Part shown: piece by piece, positions 23,491-36,172 of the stretch
Position numbering within the stretch: position 1 is the first letter of the stretch
Layout of the letters: every line of letters begins with the position of its first letter
Assembly: GCA_027257055.1 (NCBI GenBank)
Contig: JAPVLO010000115.1
Span: forward strand, 2,542,001-2,606,000
Direction of reading: 5' to 3'
Length of the DNA: 64,000 nt
Origin: Cephalopachus bancanus
Taxonomy: Eukaryota; Chordata; Mammalia; Primates; Tarsiidae
The notes under the pieces: model-generated
The model's database searches: none
What the model saw: only the letters and a program-made list of their open reading frames with translations
What the model was told of the DNA's origin: nothing
Translations under genes and position numbers: made by a program

Positions 23491-24959
23491 TTAGCCCAGA
23501 AAATTGGGCATGCATAACTCATCCATAAGGTCCCTTCTGAAAACAAAAACAAACAACAACAAAAAAAATACAGCAACAAAATTAGTCTATTCAGTTAATC
23601 CACTGAATGTTCATATCAAGAGGGGTGGGTACAAATGAAAGACCCAAGAGACCCAAATGGTGAATGTAGCCATACTGGGTGATTCAAGGCATTGACCTAC
23701 CAGTCTCGAAAGGAGGACTTTATCACCTCACAGATTTTGCCCCATAAATTGAAAAAGCAAGGGCATAGAGCTCACCTTTAAGAGCTTAGAAGAGATTGTC
23801 AGGAATGCATAATTTGGCTAAGACCCCTCCCTGCCAGACAGGTGCAGCTGGTTCTTAGGGGAAGGAGGGAGGGGCTTTCACTTTGGCAGTCCAGTGAGTT
23901 TGGACCTCTTATAGAGACTCCTGAAGACCATGACTAAATCTAAGTCCTTAACCTCTAGAATATAAATGAAACAGATGTGCAGTCATAAAGATTATCTAAA
24001 ATACAAATAAGTTGAGCAGATCATCCTTTCAGGCCAGGTTAATTGTCCACAGCTGGAGGAGTCGGGTACAAGCAGGATTAAGACAAAGGTTTAGAGAGCT
24101 GTAAATATTCTTTTGCTAGAGCATATACTACGTAACAGGCAGCTCTACCTCCCTCAGATTATTGACAGAGAATGCCCAAGTGAAGGATTCAAGGATTAAT
24201 CAGGGCTCAGCGACAACACTTATGTCAAGAAGCAAATGAGGGGGAAAAAATGCATGCTGAATCTAGGCCCATTTTCCCTAATCAAAATTCAGGAAGCTTT
24301 TCTTGGACGTGTTCTGTAATTGCTTGCTTCGCTCCTGTCAGCCAAAGGTCTGTGGGGTGTTTCAGGGTAAGAAAGAATTTGGGTAAAACCTCTCTCCATC
24401 ACAAATATGATTCATTTCTTAGGTGGCTCATAGCAAATGCATAATCCAAGACCACCACCTGTGTGCCCAGCCCCTTACTCAGTGTCCTCTGGTTTTCACC
24501 TGATCCTGTCAGGAAGGTAACAACTCAGAGATCATGCCCTGCCATCTCCTTCCAGTTTGGGGTTTAGGGCTCATCAGTGGGTGTAGAGTCTCTCTGGTGC
24601 TGTTCCTCTCCACAGGGTAATAACCGAAAGAGTGTTTCATAAGTAAAGACGACTCCTCAGTGAATCATGACACACAGTGGATGGTGTTTTTTTCACACAA
24701 AATCCTGCATCTCATGTGAGGAAACAGTTCTCCCCTTTCTCAGAATAGCATCAGGAACTGGAGTTCTACAATAATGGTTTAATATCCCTTTGTCATTTTT
24801 AAACCCCCAAATTCCCTGTGGCTAACACTAAAATAAATTAAATGTTTCAAACTCACAGTTTTAAAAGAAACCATAACCAAATAATGGCAATAAAAACCCT
24901 CCTCAAATATCAGTTTTTCAGATTCTGGGATGCATATGGAGTGAGCCAAACAGCTGCTA

Positions 24960-24960
<1 letters not shown>

Positions 24961-24996
<36 letters not shown>
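24961..24996 (+). repeat. (CA)n microsatellite
   Basis: Eighteen AC units without interruption. Confidence 0.95.
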
Positions 24997-24998
<2 letters not shown>

Positions 24999-26123
24999 CA
25001 CGCAATCACACGCAGGAGAGCTGTAAATTCATGCGAGTCAAGAGTTGGATTTTTAGCCCAAGTGACGAGTACTAGTATTTTTGTACATCTTTTCAAATAA
25101 ATACCAATCCTTGAGCAATGCTGATTTATTTTAGAGATCTAGCTAATCCTGGCCATTGGTGGGTGAGTGCTGAAAACCTGAAATGTTAAAGAAAAAAATG
25201 TGCTTTCTCATAATGGTACCAAAAATATGCAAACTAAAAGAACTGCACTTAACTATTCAGATGTTTCCAGATACATCTACATGGTCTAACCCACCAACAC
25301 AAATCTGGTTTTTGATTGGATTCTATGTCATCAGCCTGTCAGGGTCCTGGACATAAAGCATGGCTATGAAATGCGCTTGGGTCTTATTCTTAAAACCACT
25401 GTATTTCAGTAACTTCCTACTTTCAAACAGGTCAAAGAGCAGCATCCTGATAGTCACATTTTAGCTGAACTGCCCTCAAAGTACATGTAGCATCTACCTG
25501 AGTGAGTTGCAGGGTGAAGCTTGGACAGTTACCTGGTGAATTTGAACAATGTAGACACATCAAACTCCCCACTCTCATCTTAGAGGGCTTAATATATGTG
25601 GCTGGACTCAGGTATGCAACATGAAGGCCATGCGTGAGCCTACCACAGAGGTGTTGATGAGGTTTAAGTGAGCTGCTCTGTATCAAGTGCCCAGAAGTGC
25701 TAGGTACCAAGGATGCCAGCCCCACTCATGGACACCGCCTGCTTCCCGGGGGAGCTACCATAACTCCTCTTTATGGGGGCTGTGGAGTTTGAGAAGGGAC
25801 ACTTAGGAAGAGTATACTTTCTGAGGCTAATAATGCACAGGAATAAACATTTTCCCTGGTGTTTAATTTTAAATGTTAAATTAATTACAGCAAGATAAAA
25901 ATGAGCCAGGAGTCCCAATCAATGAATGGAATAAAAAAGAAAGAGCCTACCATTCACAATGTTCTTTCAAAGTCTTCTATAAATCTGAGAATCACATTAT
26001 TTCAGGCACCACCAACCAGCCCAGCCCTACCTACTCTAGGGTAACAATCAGGCAATGGCAACTGTCGTTTTAAAAGTGTGAGCTGATGTGAAATGCATTA
26101 AAGGACTGTCTGCTTCTTTGTAG

Positions 26124-26319
26124 GGTTGAAGAAAGTTTTAAAACTTTATTTTGGTCCATATTCGGCTTATCAGAAGTAATCTCGGTGGTGCTGAAATATG
26201 ACCACAAATTCATCGAGAACATTGGCTACGTTCTCTATGGCGTTTATAACGTCACCATGGTGGTAGTGCTGCTCAACATGCTAATAGCCATGATCAACAA
26301 CTCCTATCAGGAAATTGAG
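26124..26319 (+). CDS. TRPC7: TRPC7 exon: pore helix, selectivity filter, S6
   Basis: The acceptor is CTTCTTTGTAG and the donor is GTAAGG at 26320. After one base completing Thr, 65 codons follow (about residues 616-680). The LFW motif of TRPC pores ([10 protein letters not shown]) is intact, followed by SIFGLSE at the filter, the outer vestibule ([14 protein letters not shown]), and S6 ([20 protein letters not shown]) ending YQEIE. This exon supplies the ion-conducting pore and the activation gate. No filter residue looks altered. It is followed by the TRP-box exon in phase 0. The exon lies about 14.7 kb from the previous one, the largest complete intron in the window. Confidence 0.97.
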
Positions 26320-26629
26320 GTAAGGACAATTCATGGAAAATGCTTGCTCTCCCCCGGTCAAATTTCCATTGCTGTTTTCAACAGTGAGGGGAATGACATT
26401 AGAAGCCCATATGTTATTAAGTGTGCAGCCAGAACAACAAACAACAGGCATTCTTCCTGGACTGTATCAAGTGCTTTTGGTCAGTCGGCCAGATGGCATC
26501 ATTGGCACCCGCCACACGAATGGTGACCCAAGGAGGACAGAAAGAACTGGGATCATGCCTCTTCTCTGTAACATGTGTCCTCTCGGCACATCATGCAGGT
26601 GACCCATGGCAATCAGAATGTCCCTTGTT

Positions 26630-26900
26630 CAGCCCACAGCCTTCTTCTGCCCTGCACATATTATTCAGTATGTACCTACCAAGCACAGTGCTAAGCCTGT
26701 GCTAGGAACTGATGATACAGAGGTGACTGAGACACAGGTCCTGCCCTGGAGGAACTCATAGTCCAGTGAGGAATATAAATCTGGCAATCAACAAATTACA
26801 AGTCCCTGGGGCCAATGCAGCCAGATGCAGGAAAGGCAAAGACAATAATTGACTATGTGAAGAGGAAGCTTCCAGAGGTGATGCTTGAAGGCCGTTTAAG
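26630..26900 (-). repeat. L2-like ancient LINE remnant
   Basis: CCTACCAAGCACAGTGCTAA, GAACTGATGATACAGAGGTG and GGTCCTGCCCTGGAGGAACT match the antisense L2 3' region pattern. Confidence 0.5.
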
Positions 26901-26979
26901 ATGACCACATTTTTTTCCAAATAGATAAAGGGGTTGAGGGAATGTACCAGGAGGCAATTTATCAAAATCTAAATTGCAC

Positions 26980-27775
26980 AAACCATAAGCTATTGATTGC
27001 AGTCTTGTTTAGAACACAAGAAATTGAAAACAAACTAAATGAGCATTACTAGAAAACTAGTTAAATAGATTATGCTGCATCTGAACAATAAGATACTGTG
27101 CTTTAAAAAAAAGGGGGGGCTGGGGGGATGGTGAAGATGTTCCCTGTATGCTGATGGGAAAAGACTTCCAAGTTATAGTTGCATTAAGTGTTAGTACTAG
27201 AAAAAAATCAAGTTGCAGAGCAATGTATTTAGTGGCTGTCTCCTGTGTATGAAAGAAATGGAAATGCACATTCACCTGTGATTGTGTAAGCACTTGAAAA
27301 AGAAAAGCCCTTTAAAGGGTTCACAAGAAAGGCACCACAGGGGCACCTGTTGAGAGGTGGTCATTAGGGGCAAGGTGAACGGATTCCCTTCTTCTTTAAG
27401 CTTTTTAGGCTTTATAAATCATGTTTTTTTTTAACCTATTGTAAAGTTAGATAAAGCCAACGTTAAAAATAAAAGGCACTGACCTCTTGACTCAACAATG
27501 CCAATTCTAGGAATAGATTCATGTACTGAAATGGAAAAATCCCTAAGACATTGTTAAGTGAAAAAAAAAAAAGCAAGTTGTAGAAAAATGCATGCAGGTA
27601 AACAGAATTTACATAACAATACAAAAGTAAATATACGGGGCATCCTCTGGGGAAGGGAGTGACAGGAGAAGGGAGACTTTAGAGGGACTTTCACGTTTCC
27701 TTGGCTCACGTCTGTACTTAAATTATGAGAAGCAATTATTTGTGTATTTCTCATAGAGAAAAAATAAACATTCCT
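26980..27775 (+). repeat. Old L1M/HAL1-type 3' fragments
   Basis: TTGAAAACAAACTAAATGAG and GAACAATAAGATACTGTGCT in the first part, and CTTGACTCAACAATGCCAAT and TTGTTAAGTGAAAAAAAAAA in the second, follow the order of old L1 3' UTR sequence in sense orientation. There is an internal G-rich patch near 27114-27129. Confidence 0.55.
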
Positions 27776-27782
27776 GTGCATT

Positions 27783-28106
27783 CATTTGCTAGGGCTTTCA
27801 TAAAATATACCACAGACTGTGGCTTATACATCAGAAACTTCTTTCTTCATAGTTCTAGAGGCTAGAAGTTCAAGATCAACATCAGCAAGGCTGGTTTCTT
27901 CTAGGCTCTGCTCAGCTTGCAGATGTCCACCTGCTTAAAGTGTCCTCACATGGCCTTTCCACCAGTCCTACTGGATTAGGGTCCTACCCTTATGACTTCA
28001 ATTTACCTTAATTACCTCCATCTTCAAATATAGTCACCTTCTGGGTACTGGGGATTAGGGCTTCAACATATGAATTTTAGGGGTACACAATTTAGTCCAT
28101 AACACC
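27783..28106 (-). repeat. MLT1-type MaLR LTR
   Basis: TTTGCTAGGGCTTTCATAAA, TACCACAGACTGTGGCTTAT, TAGTTCTAGAGGCTAGAAGT, ATTAGGGTCCTACCCTTATG and ATATAGTCACCTTCTGGGTA are the antisense reading of an MLT1-like LTR. It is a solitary LTR with no viral gene seen. An A-run follows at about 28113-28131. Confidence 0.6.
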
Positions 28107-28979
28107 CCCCTAAAAAAAAAAAAAAAAAAAAGAGGATCTTGAACAGTAAGAACAGCATGTGCCAAGGTAGGGAGGTGAAAAGTGTGGTATGCTCAGCACT
28201 ACAAGGGCTAGACTGAGCAAGGACAAAAGACAGGAGATGAGAGGAAGAGGTGAACCTGGTCATGAAGTCCCAGCTGTCTGCCCCTCCAAAATGCAGGAAA
28301 ATGCAGCATTTTGTGAATGGACACACAACATAGATTTTTTTTAAAGCATTTTACATATTTGCTCACCTTATGTGGATAATGAACTGTTGCTCACTAGTCC
28401 TCCATTCCCTCTGGGCCTCAGTTTCCCCACGTGTAAGAGAAAACCAGGAGGTGCCTGAAAACACCATTGGTCTCTACCACTCCTCCTTGGCAGTCTGCCC
28501 CATCCTAACAAGCACAACACGCTTTGGCCCAAATGATGATGGCATGGAGAGTCGAGTGGTTGGCTGTGAGGGATGCACTCTAGCTTGGGGCAGGAGCAAG
28601 CAAGCCCACGGCTTATGATGTCATGTTATCCCATCACAGAGAGGTGCCCTGAGGCAGAGGAAGCACGTAACAGTTTTATACCTCCCCTCTGCATTGGGGA
28701 CTCCTTGGTCAGTTGAGGACACACATCCCCACCTGACTCATTGAACCACAGGAAGTACCACTTTGATGAAGTAAATACCTATAAGCTCTTTTTGAGAACA
28801 CTAATTTACTCAGCATGCAGATCTTTAGCCCCTGCTGTCCAAATCCACATCTGCCCTGTGCCTGCCGGCTGCGGATAAAAGAGACTTCTCCAGCTGAGAG
28901 CCCTGCAGGCTCTCCTCTCTGCCTCCTCAGAAGCCACCACTGTACATTGACCCTGCCTGCCTGCGTCTTTACCCCCTCT

Positions 28980-29440
28980 CTCTACTTAATCCTTCCTGTC
29001 AGTATTTAAATAAGTCTCTTGATCTTGAAAACAAAAAAAGTAACTATAAAAAAATCCTCCCTCAGTCTCACTTTCCAACTAACAACCTCTTTCTCCACTG
29101 CTCCTTGCTGCCAACTTTCTAAGAGTTTTTTACGCTTCTCGTGCCTCTTCCACTAGTGAACTCCCATTGATTTTCTATCCCAACCCACCCACACTTGACC
29201 TGGTTGAGAATCACTCACTCCTTGGATCTCAGCTCAAACATCAGCCAACAGGCAGCTTTCCCTGACCCCAGAATTCCCACAGTTCCTGGCACAACTCCAG
29301 GTGAAGGACTCGTGGTGAGCTGGTGACAAATACACCATCGGTCAGACTGTGAGTTTTCCCAGAGCACGGATCGTTGTACCCAGGGCCTCTCCAGCACCAG
29401 CCAGGAGCATAGTAAGTGCTTGCTCCATCTTTGTTAAATG
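28980..29440 (+). repeat. L2 LINE 3' end
   Basis: CAGCTCAAACATCAGCCAAC, AGCTTTCCCTGACCCCAGAA, GACTGTGAGTTTTCCCAGAG and GGAGCATAGTAAGTGCTTGC form a recognisable sense L2 tail. Confidence 0.55.
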
Positions 29441-29479
29441 GCAAAAGGTTGACTCCTAGGCCTGGAGATAAAAATAATG

Positions 29480-29700
29480 TTTGTTAAGGTAAGGGCTTAC
29501 TAACTGTCTGGCACGGTTAAATGCCATGTGTGTGTTAACTCCTTTAATTCTCACAGCCTATCAGGTAGGTGTTATTGTCCTCATTTACAAGTGAGGAAAC
29601 TGAGGCCCAGGGAAGCTAAGTCACCTGCCATGGTTACATGGCTAGTAAGGAGCAGAGCCAGAGTTTAAGTCCTGGCAGGCTCCAGAACCCATTCTCTTCG
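29480..29700 (-). repeat. MIR SINE
   Basis: A well preserved antisense MIR: TCACAGCCTATCAGGTAGGT, AAGTGAGGAAACTGAGGCCC, TCACCTGCCATGGTTACATG, CAGAGCCAGAGTTTAAGTCC. Confidence 0.8.
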
Positions 29701-30447
29701 CATCACACCACACCCCCCCTCAGGGTGGGTGTCCCTGTTATACCTCTCTCATACAGTGAGACCAGGTTGGAGTCCTGCCCTCACAAAGCTTCCGATTTTA
29801 AAGACCCATAAAGGATGCTCCCAAGTACACCCGGCCTGGGCCCATCCTCAAGAAAAGTAAACAAAGTGGTCAAGCTGTGGGCTATGACCTTATACTCTTG
29901 TGGCACATCCCAGCCGCCTCTCTTGAGCCCTTGCTGGGTTCACAACCCCTTGGAATATAGCCACTGCCTATAGAAAGAGGAACTCACCTCTCAGGGAGCA
30001 TAGCTTACTGCTGCCCACAAGGCCACATGAGGGATGCCGTGTTCTCTCCAACGTATGAATGAGTAAATCAAGACTCATGCCTAAAGTCACAGCCAATAAG
30101 GTGGATTGAGCCCAGGTCTGTCTGATACCAAATCCCATGCTGTTTTCCTGGCCTCAATCTGTCCTCCCAGGACAAAGGTCTGAGGAACCTGTCTACAGAA
30201 AAACACACCTGCTCCCTCCAGGGACCCACTCAGCACTCTGGTACTGACACCAGGTCAGAAGGAACAGATCCAGGGTTTAAATCTAACCCACCACCCAGAA
30301 GAGAACATGGCCTGATTACCTCCTACAAATACAGTTGGGTTTTGTTCCCCTTGAGTTACACATGCTGGATCTTTTAACATCCTCCTTGGCATCGCTCTGA
30401 CCAATAAAGAATATACTTTTCTTTTCTGTCCTTTATATGACTGTTTT

Positions 30448-33400
30448 TCTTTATTTTAATAACTTTAGGGGGTACAAATAGTTTTTGGTTACATGGCTGC
30501 ATTGTATTGTGATGAACAAGTCTGGGCTTTAAGGGTACTCATCACCCCCATCTTTGCACATTATACCCAACAGGTGACTTTTAGTCCCTCCACCCCTTCA
30601 CCCTTCTGAGTCTAAATGTCCATTATACCATTCTCTATGCCTCTGCAGATCCTTAGTTTAGCTCCCACTTACAAGTGAGAGCATGCAGAGTTTAATTTCC
30701 TGTTTCTGTTTTAGTTCACCTAGGATGATGTTCTCCAATTTTATCCAAGTTGCTGCAAAAAACATGATTTTTGATGACTGAATAGTATTTCATGGTGTAT
30801 ATATACCACATTTTCATTATCTACTGATTGGCTGATTAGCATTTAGGTTGATTCCACATCTTTGTAATTGTGAACTATGCTGAGATGAACATGCAGGTAC
30901 AGGTGTCTTTTTTATATAATAAACTCTGTTCCTTTGGGTAGATACAAAGTAGTGGAATTGCTGGATCAAATAATAGATCTACATTCAGTTCTTTGAGAAA
31001 TCTCCATACCAATTTCCATAGAGGTTGTACTAATTTACACTCCCACCAACAGTGCATAAGCATTCCCTTTTTACCACATCTGCATCAGCATCTATTTTTT
31101 TTTCTAATAATGGCCATCCTGACTGGTGTAAGGTGGTATCTCAATGTGGTTTTAATTTGTATTTCCTTGACAATTAGTGGTGTTGATCATTTTTTCATAT
31201 GTTTGTTGGCCATTTGTATATCTTCTTTTGAGAGATGTCTATTCATGTCATTTGCCCACTTTTTTTTTTGTTGTTGTTATTTAGTTTTTATTTCCCTGCA
31301 ATCCAACTAGATGTGGAAGGGAATAAGGAAAATATGGGACCCAAAGAATTGTAGCGAGAGCACAAAGATTATAGGGATACTGTGAGCAAATGGGATGGAG
31401 GGGGTGCTCTCCTGAGCTACAGAAGGAATGATCTGGTAGTTTAAGATACAACGAGTCAAATTTATTAGAGTTGTCCACAGTCAGCAATGGTGATCTTCTT
31501 GCTGGTCTTGCCATTCTTGGACCCAAAGCCCTCCATGGCTTGCACAACATTCATGCCCTCTTTCACCTTCCCAAAAACCGCATGCTTGCCATCCAACCAT
31601 TCAGTCTTAGTAGTGCAGATGAAAAACTGGGAACCATTTGTGTTGGGTCCAGCATTTGCCATGGACAAGATGCCGGCACCTGTATACTTCAAGATGAAGT
31701 TCTCATCATCCAATCTCCCCATAGATGGACTTGCCACCAGTGCCATTATGGCGTGTAAAGTCACCACCCTGGCACATAAACCCTGGAATAATTCTGTGAA
31801 AGCAGGAATCCTTATAACTGAATCCTTTCTCTCCAGTGCTCAGAGCACGAAAGTTTTCTGCTGTCTTTGGAACTTTGTCTGCAAACAGCTCGAAGAAGAC
31901 GCAGCTCAAGGACTCGCCGTCGAAGGCGTTGTCGAAGAACACGGTGGGATTGACCATGGTGATGGGAAAAGGCTCGAGGCGGCGGCATCTGCAAAGCCTA
32001 CCCACTTTTAATGGGGTTATTTGCTGTATTTTCTTGCTGATTTGTTTGAGGTCTTTTTAGATCCTGAATATTAGTCCTTTGTCAGATGATTAGTTTGCAA
32101 ATATCTTCTCCCATTTTTTAGGTTGCCTGCTTGCTCTGTTGATTTCTTTTGCTGTGCAGAATCTTTTTAGTTTAATTAAGTCTCATTTATTTTGTTTTGT
32201 TTTTGTAGCATTTGCTTTTGGGGTTTTATCCACTAAAGTCTTTGTCTAAGCTGATGTCCGTGAGAGTTTTTTATAGATTTTCTTCTAGGATTTTTATGGT
32301 TTCAGGTCTGACATTTAAGACTTTAATCCATCTTGAGTTAATTTTTGTATATGTGAATCAAGTTTCACTTTTCTGCATGTAGCTATCCAATTTTCACAGC
32401 ACCATTTGTTAAATAGGGTGTCCTTTCCCCAATGTATGCTTTTGTCTGCTTTCTCAAAGATCAGTTGGTTGCAGGTATTTAGGTTTATTTCTGGATTCTC
32501 TGTTCTGTTCCATTGGTTCATGTGTTTGCTCTTGTACCAGTACTTTGCTGTTTTGGTTACTACAGCCTTGTAGTATAATTTGAAATCAGATAATGTGATG
32601 CCTCCAGCTTTGTTCTTTTTTCTTAGGATTATTTTGGCTACTCTGGCTCTTTTTGGTTTCATATGAATTTTAGGATTGTTTTTTCTAATTCTGTGAAAAA
32701 TGACATTGGTAGTTTGCTAGGGGTTGCATTGAATCTGTAGATTACTTTGGATACTATGGTCATTTGAACAATGTTTATTCTCCCAGTACATGAGCATGGG
32801 ATGTTTCTTCATTTGTGTCTTCTACAATTTCTTTCATCAAAGTTTTGTAGTTCTTCTTGTAGAGATCTTTCACCTCCTGAGTTAAATATATCCCTAAGTA
32901 TTTTAACTTTTAAATGGAATTAAGTTCTTGATTTGATTCTCAGCTTGGTCACTATAATTGTATAGCAGCACTATTGATTTGTGTGTGTTGATTTTGTATC
33001 CTGAAACTTTACCAAATTCATTTATCAAGTCCAGGAGTCATTTGGAGGAGTCTTTAGGATTCTCTAGGGACAAAATCATATCGTCAGCATACAGAGAAAG
33101 TTTGATTTCTTCTTTTCCACTTTGGATACCCTTTATTTCTTTCTCTTGTCTCATTGCTCTGGCTAGGACTTCCAGCACTATGTTGAAAAAGAATGGTGAA
33201 AGTGGGTATCCTTCCTTGTTTTAGTTCTAAGAAGGAATGCATTCAACTTTTCTCCCTTTAGGATGACACTGGCTATGGGTTTGTCTTATTTGGCTTTTAT
33301 TGTTTTGAGGAATGTTCCTTCTCTGCCTATTTTATTGAGGGTTTTTATCATGAAGGGATTTTATCAAATGCTTTTTCTGCATCTATTGAAATGATCATAT

Positions 33401-34335
33401 GATTTTTGCTTTTAAGTCTGTTTATGTAGTGAATTACATTTATTGACTTGCAATGTTGAACCACCCTTGCATCCCCGGGATAAAACCTACTTGATTGTTC
33501 ATAAGAGATATTGGTCTGTGGTTGTTCTTTTTGTTGTTGTTGTTGTGTCTTTCCTGGCTTTGGTATCAGGGTAATACTGGCTTCATAGAATGAGTTATGG
33601 AAAATTCTCTCTTCTTTAATCTTTAGAATAATTTCAGTAAAATTGGTACCAGATCTTTGAAAGTCTGGTAGAATTTGACTATGAGTCCATCAGATCCTGG
33701 GTTTACTTTTGTTGGAAGAGTTTTAATTACTGTTTCAATCTTGCTCCTCTTTATTGGTCTGTTCAGGGTTTCTAATTCTTCCTGATTTAAGATTGGCAGG
33801 TTATATTGATATGTTTCCAAGAATTTTTCCCTTTTCTGTAGATTGTCTAGTGTACTTGCATAGAGGTGTTCATAATAATCTCAGGTGATCTCTTGAATTT
33901 TTGTCATATCAGTTATAATGTCTCTATTTTCATTTCTGATTGAATCTTCTCTCTTTGTTTCTTAATTAACTAGCTAGTGGTCTGTCCATTTTTAAAAATT
34001 TTTTTTCAAAGAACCAACATTTTGTTTCATTGATCATTTGTGTTTTTTTAATTTCACTTTTAGTTCTGCTTTGATTTTTGTTATTTCTTTTCTTCTGCTA
34101 GATTTTGATTTGGTTTATTCATATTCTTTCTAGTTCCTTGAGGTGTGACATTAGGTTGTTGGTATGTGATCTTTCAATCTTATTAATGTAAGCCTTAAGA
34201 GCTATACATTTTCCTTAAGCACCGCTTTGTCTGTGTCCCTGAGGTTTTGATAACTTGTATCATTATTGTCATTCATTTAAAGGAATTTTTAAATTTCCAT
34301 CTTAATTTCATTGTTGACCCAAGGATCGTTCATTT
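30448..34335 (-). mobile_element. 5'-truncated LINE-1, antisense to TRPC7
   Basis: The left edge (30448-30480) shows a T-rich tail and L1 3' UTR sequence (GGGGGTACAAATAGTTTTTG). Minus-strand frames give parts of ORF2: 30875-31063 near the C-terminus ([20 protein letters not shown]), 32315-32662 ([20 protein letters not shown]) and 33623-33820 at the start of the reverse-transcriptase region (QEELETLNRPIKRSKIETVI). The right end stops in the endonuclease-RT linker, so ORF1, the 5' UTR and most of the endonuclease are absent. Stops and frameshifts show it is inactive. The 3' end looks like the L1MA/PB grade and not recent human L1PA. It is interrupted by the PPIA retrocopy. Confidence 0.9.
31265..32000 (-). 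pseudogene. PPIA pseudogene: PPIA (cyclophilin A) processed pseudogene
   Basis: This is a retrocopied, intronless PPIA mRNA on the minus strand. From ATG at about 31958 it reads [20 protein letters not shown] and [20 protein letters not shown]. It continues through the active-site segment [19 protein letters not shown] to SIYGE. There a two-base deletion near 31719 shifts the frame. The other frame continues [20 protein letters not shown] to IADCGQL, and a stop replaces the last Glu codon. The catalytic Arg of HRIIPGF and the FMCQ residues are still present. The copy keeps 5' UTR, CDS, 3' UTR, an AATAAA signal (complement of 31287-31292) and a poly(A) tail. Flanking CCCACTTTT copies (31255-31263 and 32001-32009) are the target-site duplication. 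It is broken and lies in an L1, so a functional protein is unlikely. Confidence 0.95.
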
Positions 34336-34560
34336 AAAATGTGAGCACTTAAAATGTGGCTAGTCCAAACTGAGATATGTTGTGAATATGAAATTCACAC
34401 TGGAGCTTTATGACTTAATATGAAAACAGTTGGGTAAGCCATCTCCATATTATTGTATATGCTTACATGTTGAATTAATCCCATTTTGTATCTATTGGAA
34501 TAAAGAAAATATATCACTGAAGTTAATTTCATCCATTCCATTTTACTTTTTATAATGAGG
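34336..34560 (+). repeat. AT-rich ancient repeat, second copy
   Basis: GTGAGCACTTAAAATGTGGC, CTAGTCCAAACTGAGATATG, TTACATGTTGAATTAATCCC and GAAGTTAATTTCATCCATTC align with the reverse complement of 6074-6383. It abuts the truncated end of the L1. Confidence 0.55.
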
Positions 34561-34562
34561 CT

Positions 34563-34926
34563 TGTGTTAATTCATTTTGCATTGCTATAAAGAAATACCT
34601 AAGTGAGTAATTTATGAAGAAAAGAAGGTTTATTTGTCTTATGGTTGTGCATGGCAATGGCATCTGTTTGGGCTGGTAAGGCCCTAGGAAGCTTTTACTT
34701 ATGATGGAAGCCACAGGGAGATGGACTGTCACATGGCCAACACGGGAGCAAGAGAGAGGAGAAGGTGCCAGGCTCTCTTTGGAGAAAAGGAAGAGTGAGA
34801 ATTCATGCATTACTTTGAAGATGGCACCAAGCCATTCATAATCCAGTCACCTGTCACTAGGCCCCACCTCCAACACTGGAGATGATATTTCATCATGAGA
34901 TTTGTAGGGGACAAATATCCAAATTA
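34563..34926 (-). repeat. THE1/MST-type MaLR LTR
   Basis: TGTTAATTCATTTTGCATTG, GAGTAATTTATGAAGAAAAG, ACTTATGATGGAAGCCACAG, CACTAGGCCCCACCTCCAAC and GAGATTTGTAGGGGACAAAT are the antisense reading of a MaLR LTR. It is a solitary LTR with no coding sequence. Confidence 0.7.
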
Positions 34927-35541
34927 TATCAGGGCTAGTAGGAAATTTAAACTTACCCATGTACTTCACCTTTGTGGCTCACAATGTATTTCTAGTGGGT
35001 ATCACTTCTCTGAAAGATTGATAAATAACTTAATGCTCTGGTGGTTGTTGAGTCAGTTAGCAGAGCTGAAAAATTGAGTGGATAACACGATTAAGTGGCA
35101 GTGAGAAAAGATCTTTGGTAGGTGCAAGTGGAGAATGTTGGTGAAAATACTAGCGAACTGGCTGAGGCTTTGTAGCCATGAATCCTGAGGAGTCGGGTGG
35201 AGAGCTTGAAGAGTGACGACTGTACCGGATTTTTAGCAGAGCAGACTCCACATCTTTGTGCGATCTATAGAGGGAAAACATCCACAAAGGCACCAGCATC
35301 CTGCTTAGAAATTTGCTCTCAGGGCTTGCAGACTGCATCTCCACTCCGCAGATTTTTACTTATTTATTTATTTTTTATTATAAAGATGTGGGGTACAATT
35401 CAGGGTTAGGTATACAAACATTGTGCAGGGACCCTTGTGGATGAGGTGTGCCCCCACCTCCCCTAGCAGTTTCTCTCAACTGCCAATCCCACCCGCTCTC
35501 CCCTGACAGATTGAGCTCCGTTGTTCAGCTGTGGCCTTTGA

Positions 35542-36172
<631 letters not shown>

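Larger units (their letters stand above)
11388..26123 (+). other. TRPC7 intron (14.7 kb)
   Basis: This is the longest complete intron in the window. It holds MIR copies (11525-11745, 13275-13490, 17110-17280, 20345-20890, 22310-22500), MER5A-like (15400-15560), L2-like stretches (17520-18020, 19700-20260, 22140-22290), Alu pieces (18845-19050, 19268-19425, 20475-20770), a GATA tract, an L1M remnant (23125-23490) and a CA repeat (24961-24996). I cannot identify 11930-12560, 13500-15400, 15570-17100, 18030-18840, 20900-22050, 22690-23120, 23500-24950 or 25000-26123. No exon-like open frame with matching splice phases was found in them. Confidence 0.7.

Noticed and set aside
27783..28106. LTR pair as a provirus together with 34563-34926
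   Set aside because: The two LTRs belong to different MaLR types, lie 6.5 kb apart and enclose L1 and L2 sequence with no retroviral genes. They are independent solitary LTRs.
31465..32005. PPIA as a functional intronless gene
   Set aside because: The frame shifts by two bases near 31719, several substitutions are present, and poly(A) plus target duplication show a processed copy inside L1.
32315..32662. 115-codon minus-strand frame as a protein gene
   Set aside because: It is a fragment of L1 ORF2 within a truncated, disrupted element.
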